Shown here: in pieces, positions 63,706 through 64,000 of the stretch
Position numbering within the stretch: the first letter of the stretch is position 1
Layout: each line of letters opens with the position of its first letter
Assembly: GCA_037190845.1 (NCBI GenBank)
Contig: JBBCJI010000004.1
Span: 1-64,000 of the forward strand
DNA from: JBEBVQ01 sp037190845
Lineage (GTDB): Bacteria > Bacteroidota > Bacteroidia > Chitinophagales > Chitinophagaceae
DNA: 64,000 nt
Reading direction: 5' to 3'
Program-made: the position numbers and the translations under genes
The notes under the pieces: model-generated
Database searches by the model: none
What the model was told of the DNA's origin: nothing
Seen by the model: the letters and a program-made list of their open reading frames with translations, nothing else

Positions 63706-64000
63706 TTACTGAAGATTTATTTCAAGCTGTATGATCGTTCCCTGTTCCGGAGAAGATTCGATCGTCATAGTGCCATTAAGCGCCCTGATGCGGTTCTGGA
63801 CGTTTTGTAATCCCAGACCCGGGTGCTGATCCTGTATGGTGAATCCCCTACCGTTATCTTCGATGATTATTGTAAGCATGTCCTGGTTCCGGTTGATCTG
63901 TATGGCTGCATTTGTAGCGCCGGAATGCTTTACGATATTTTTCAGCAGCTCCTGGATAATACGGTAGAGCGACAACTGATCTTCTGGCGACAGGCCGGCT
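63706..64000 (-). CDS. Sensor histidine kinase, C-terminal part (5' end outside window)
   Basis: Only the ATPase end is present and the frame stays open to the window edge. The N box YRIIQELLKNIVKHSGATNA, the G1 box IIIEDNGRGF and the G2 box GLGLQNVQNRIRALNG are of the NarX/DegS (HisKA_3) type, fitting the NarL-type regulator 20 bp downstream. Sensor domain and phospho-acceptor lie beyond the edge. Confidence 0.88.
   Translation of the reverse strand, partial: AGLSPEDQLSLYRIIQELLKNIVKHSGATNAAIQINRNQDMLTIIIEDNGRGFTIQDQHPGLGLQNVQNRIRALNGTMTIESSPEQGTIIQLEINLQ

Overview
The window reads as chromosomal DNA of a Bacteroidota bacterium, most likely of the Chitinophagaceae or a close relative. The reasons are: many proteins with type IX secretion (T9SS) C-terminal sorting domains of both type A and type B; promoters of the Bacteroidota form TTG/TTTG - 17-20 nt - TAnnTTTG; an ExbB-ExbD-ExbD-TonB operon; a DUF2723 membrane protein; a ComA-like phosphosulfolactate synthase; and LytS/LytTR systems with propeller sensors. 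No phage, integrase, transposase or CRISPR array was seen. Taxonomy is inferred from gene content only.

Layout. 1-6.6 kb: three large secreted T9SS cargo proteins, the first cut by the window edge. 6.8-8.6 kb: a TPR/HTH regulator. 8.7-12.3 kb: dcd, convergent with a short Bat-type operon (DUF58, BatD-like, BatA). 12.6-15.5 kb: a fourth T9SS protein. 15.5-17.5 kb: a minus-strand cyclophilin, AlkA-like glycosylase and membrane-anchored J-protein operon. 17.7-18.2 kb: a decay zone with a T9SS tail fragment back to back with a frameshifted response regulator. 18.3-20.3 kb: overlapping TM2, DUF2752 and M48 peptidase genes, followed by a short promoter-to-terminator unit with a 27-codon ORF. 20.5-32.4 kb: housekeeping genes (acyl-CoA thioesterase, guaD, DUF2723, OmpA lipoprotein, OmpR-type regulator, pssA, purS, rsmI, priA) and a polytopic membrane protein. 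32.6-41 kb: dipeptide epimerase, GNAT, purH, dxs, comA-aroE, small membrane protein, lpxB. 41.2-43.5 kb: a beta-helix T9SS protein. 43.8-47 kb: the TonB energising operon. 47.1-48.6 kb: HAD phosphatase, tRNA(CAU), T9SS remnant. 48.6-60.7 kb: three large T9SS proteins (one a lysyl-endopeptidase-like protease) and a LytTR/LytS-type two-component pair. 60.7-64 kb: a B12-binding radical SAM protein and a NarL-type two-component pair cut by the window end.

How it fits together: metabolism covers purines (purS, purH, guaD), dCTP (dcd), isoprenoids (dxs), shikimate (aroE), phosphatidylserine (pssA) and lipid A (lpxB). The surface side has eight intact T9SS cargo genes plus two decayed tails, with no T9SS machinery gene in the window. 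The TonB operon powers outer-membrane uptake.

The most interesting non-coding content is a set of intergenic inverted-repeat families: perfect palindromes in convergent gene gaps, which supply or abut the stop codon of a neighbour; ATGTG-rich inverted repeats, one carrying a promoter -33 box; and two copies of a ~92-bp GTCATCC...GGATGAC element. A 17-bp inverted repeat also buries the priA start codon. No wholly new defence or biosynthetic system could be demonstrated. The best candidates for undescribed biology are the repeat families, the 20.3-20.5 kb short transcript, and the conserved-histidine membrane protein at 31.3 kb.
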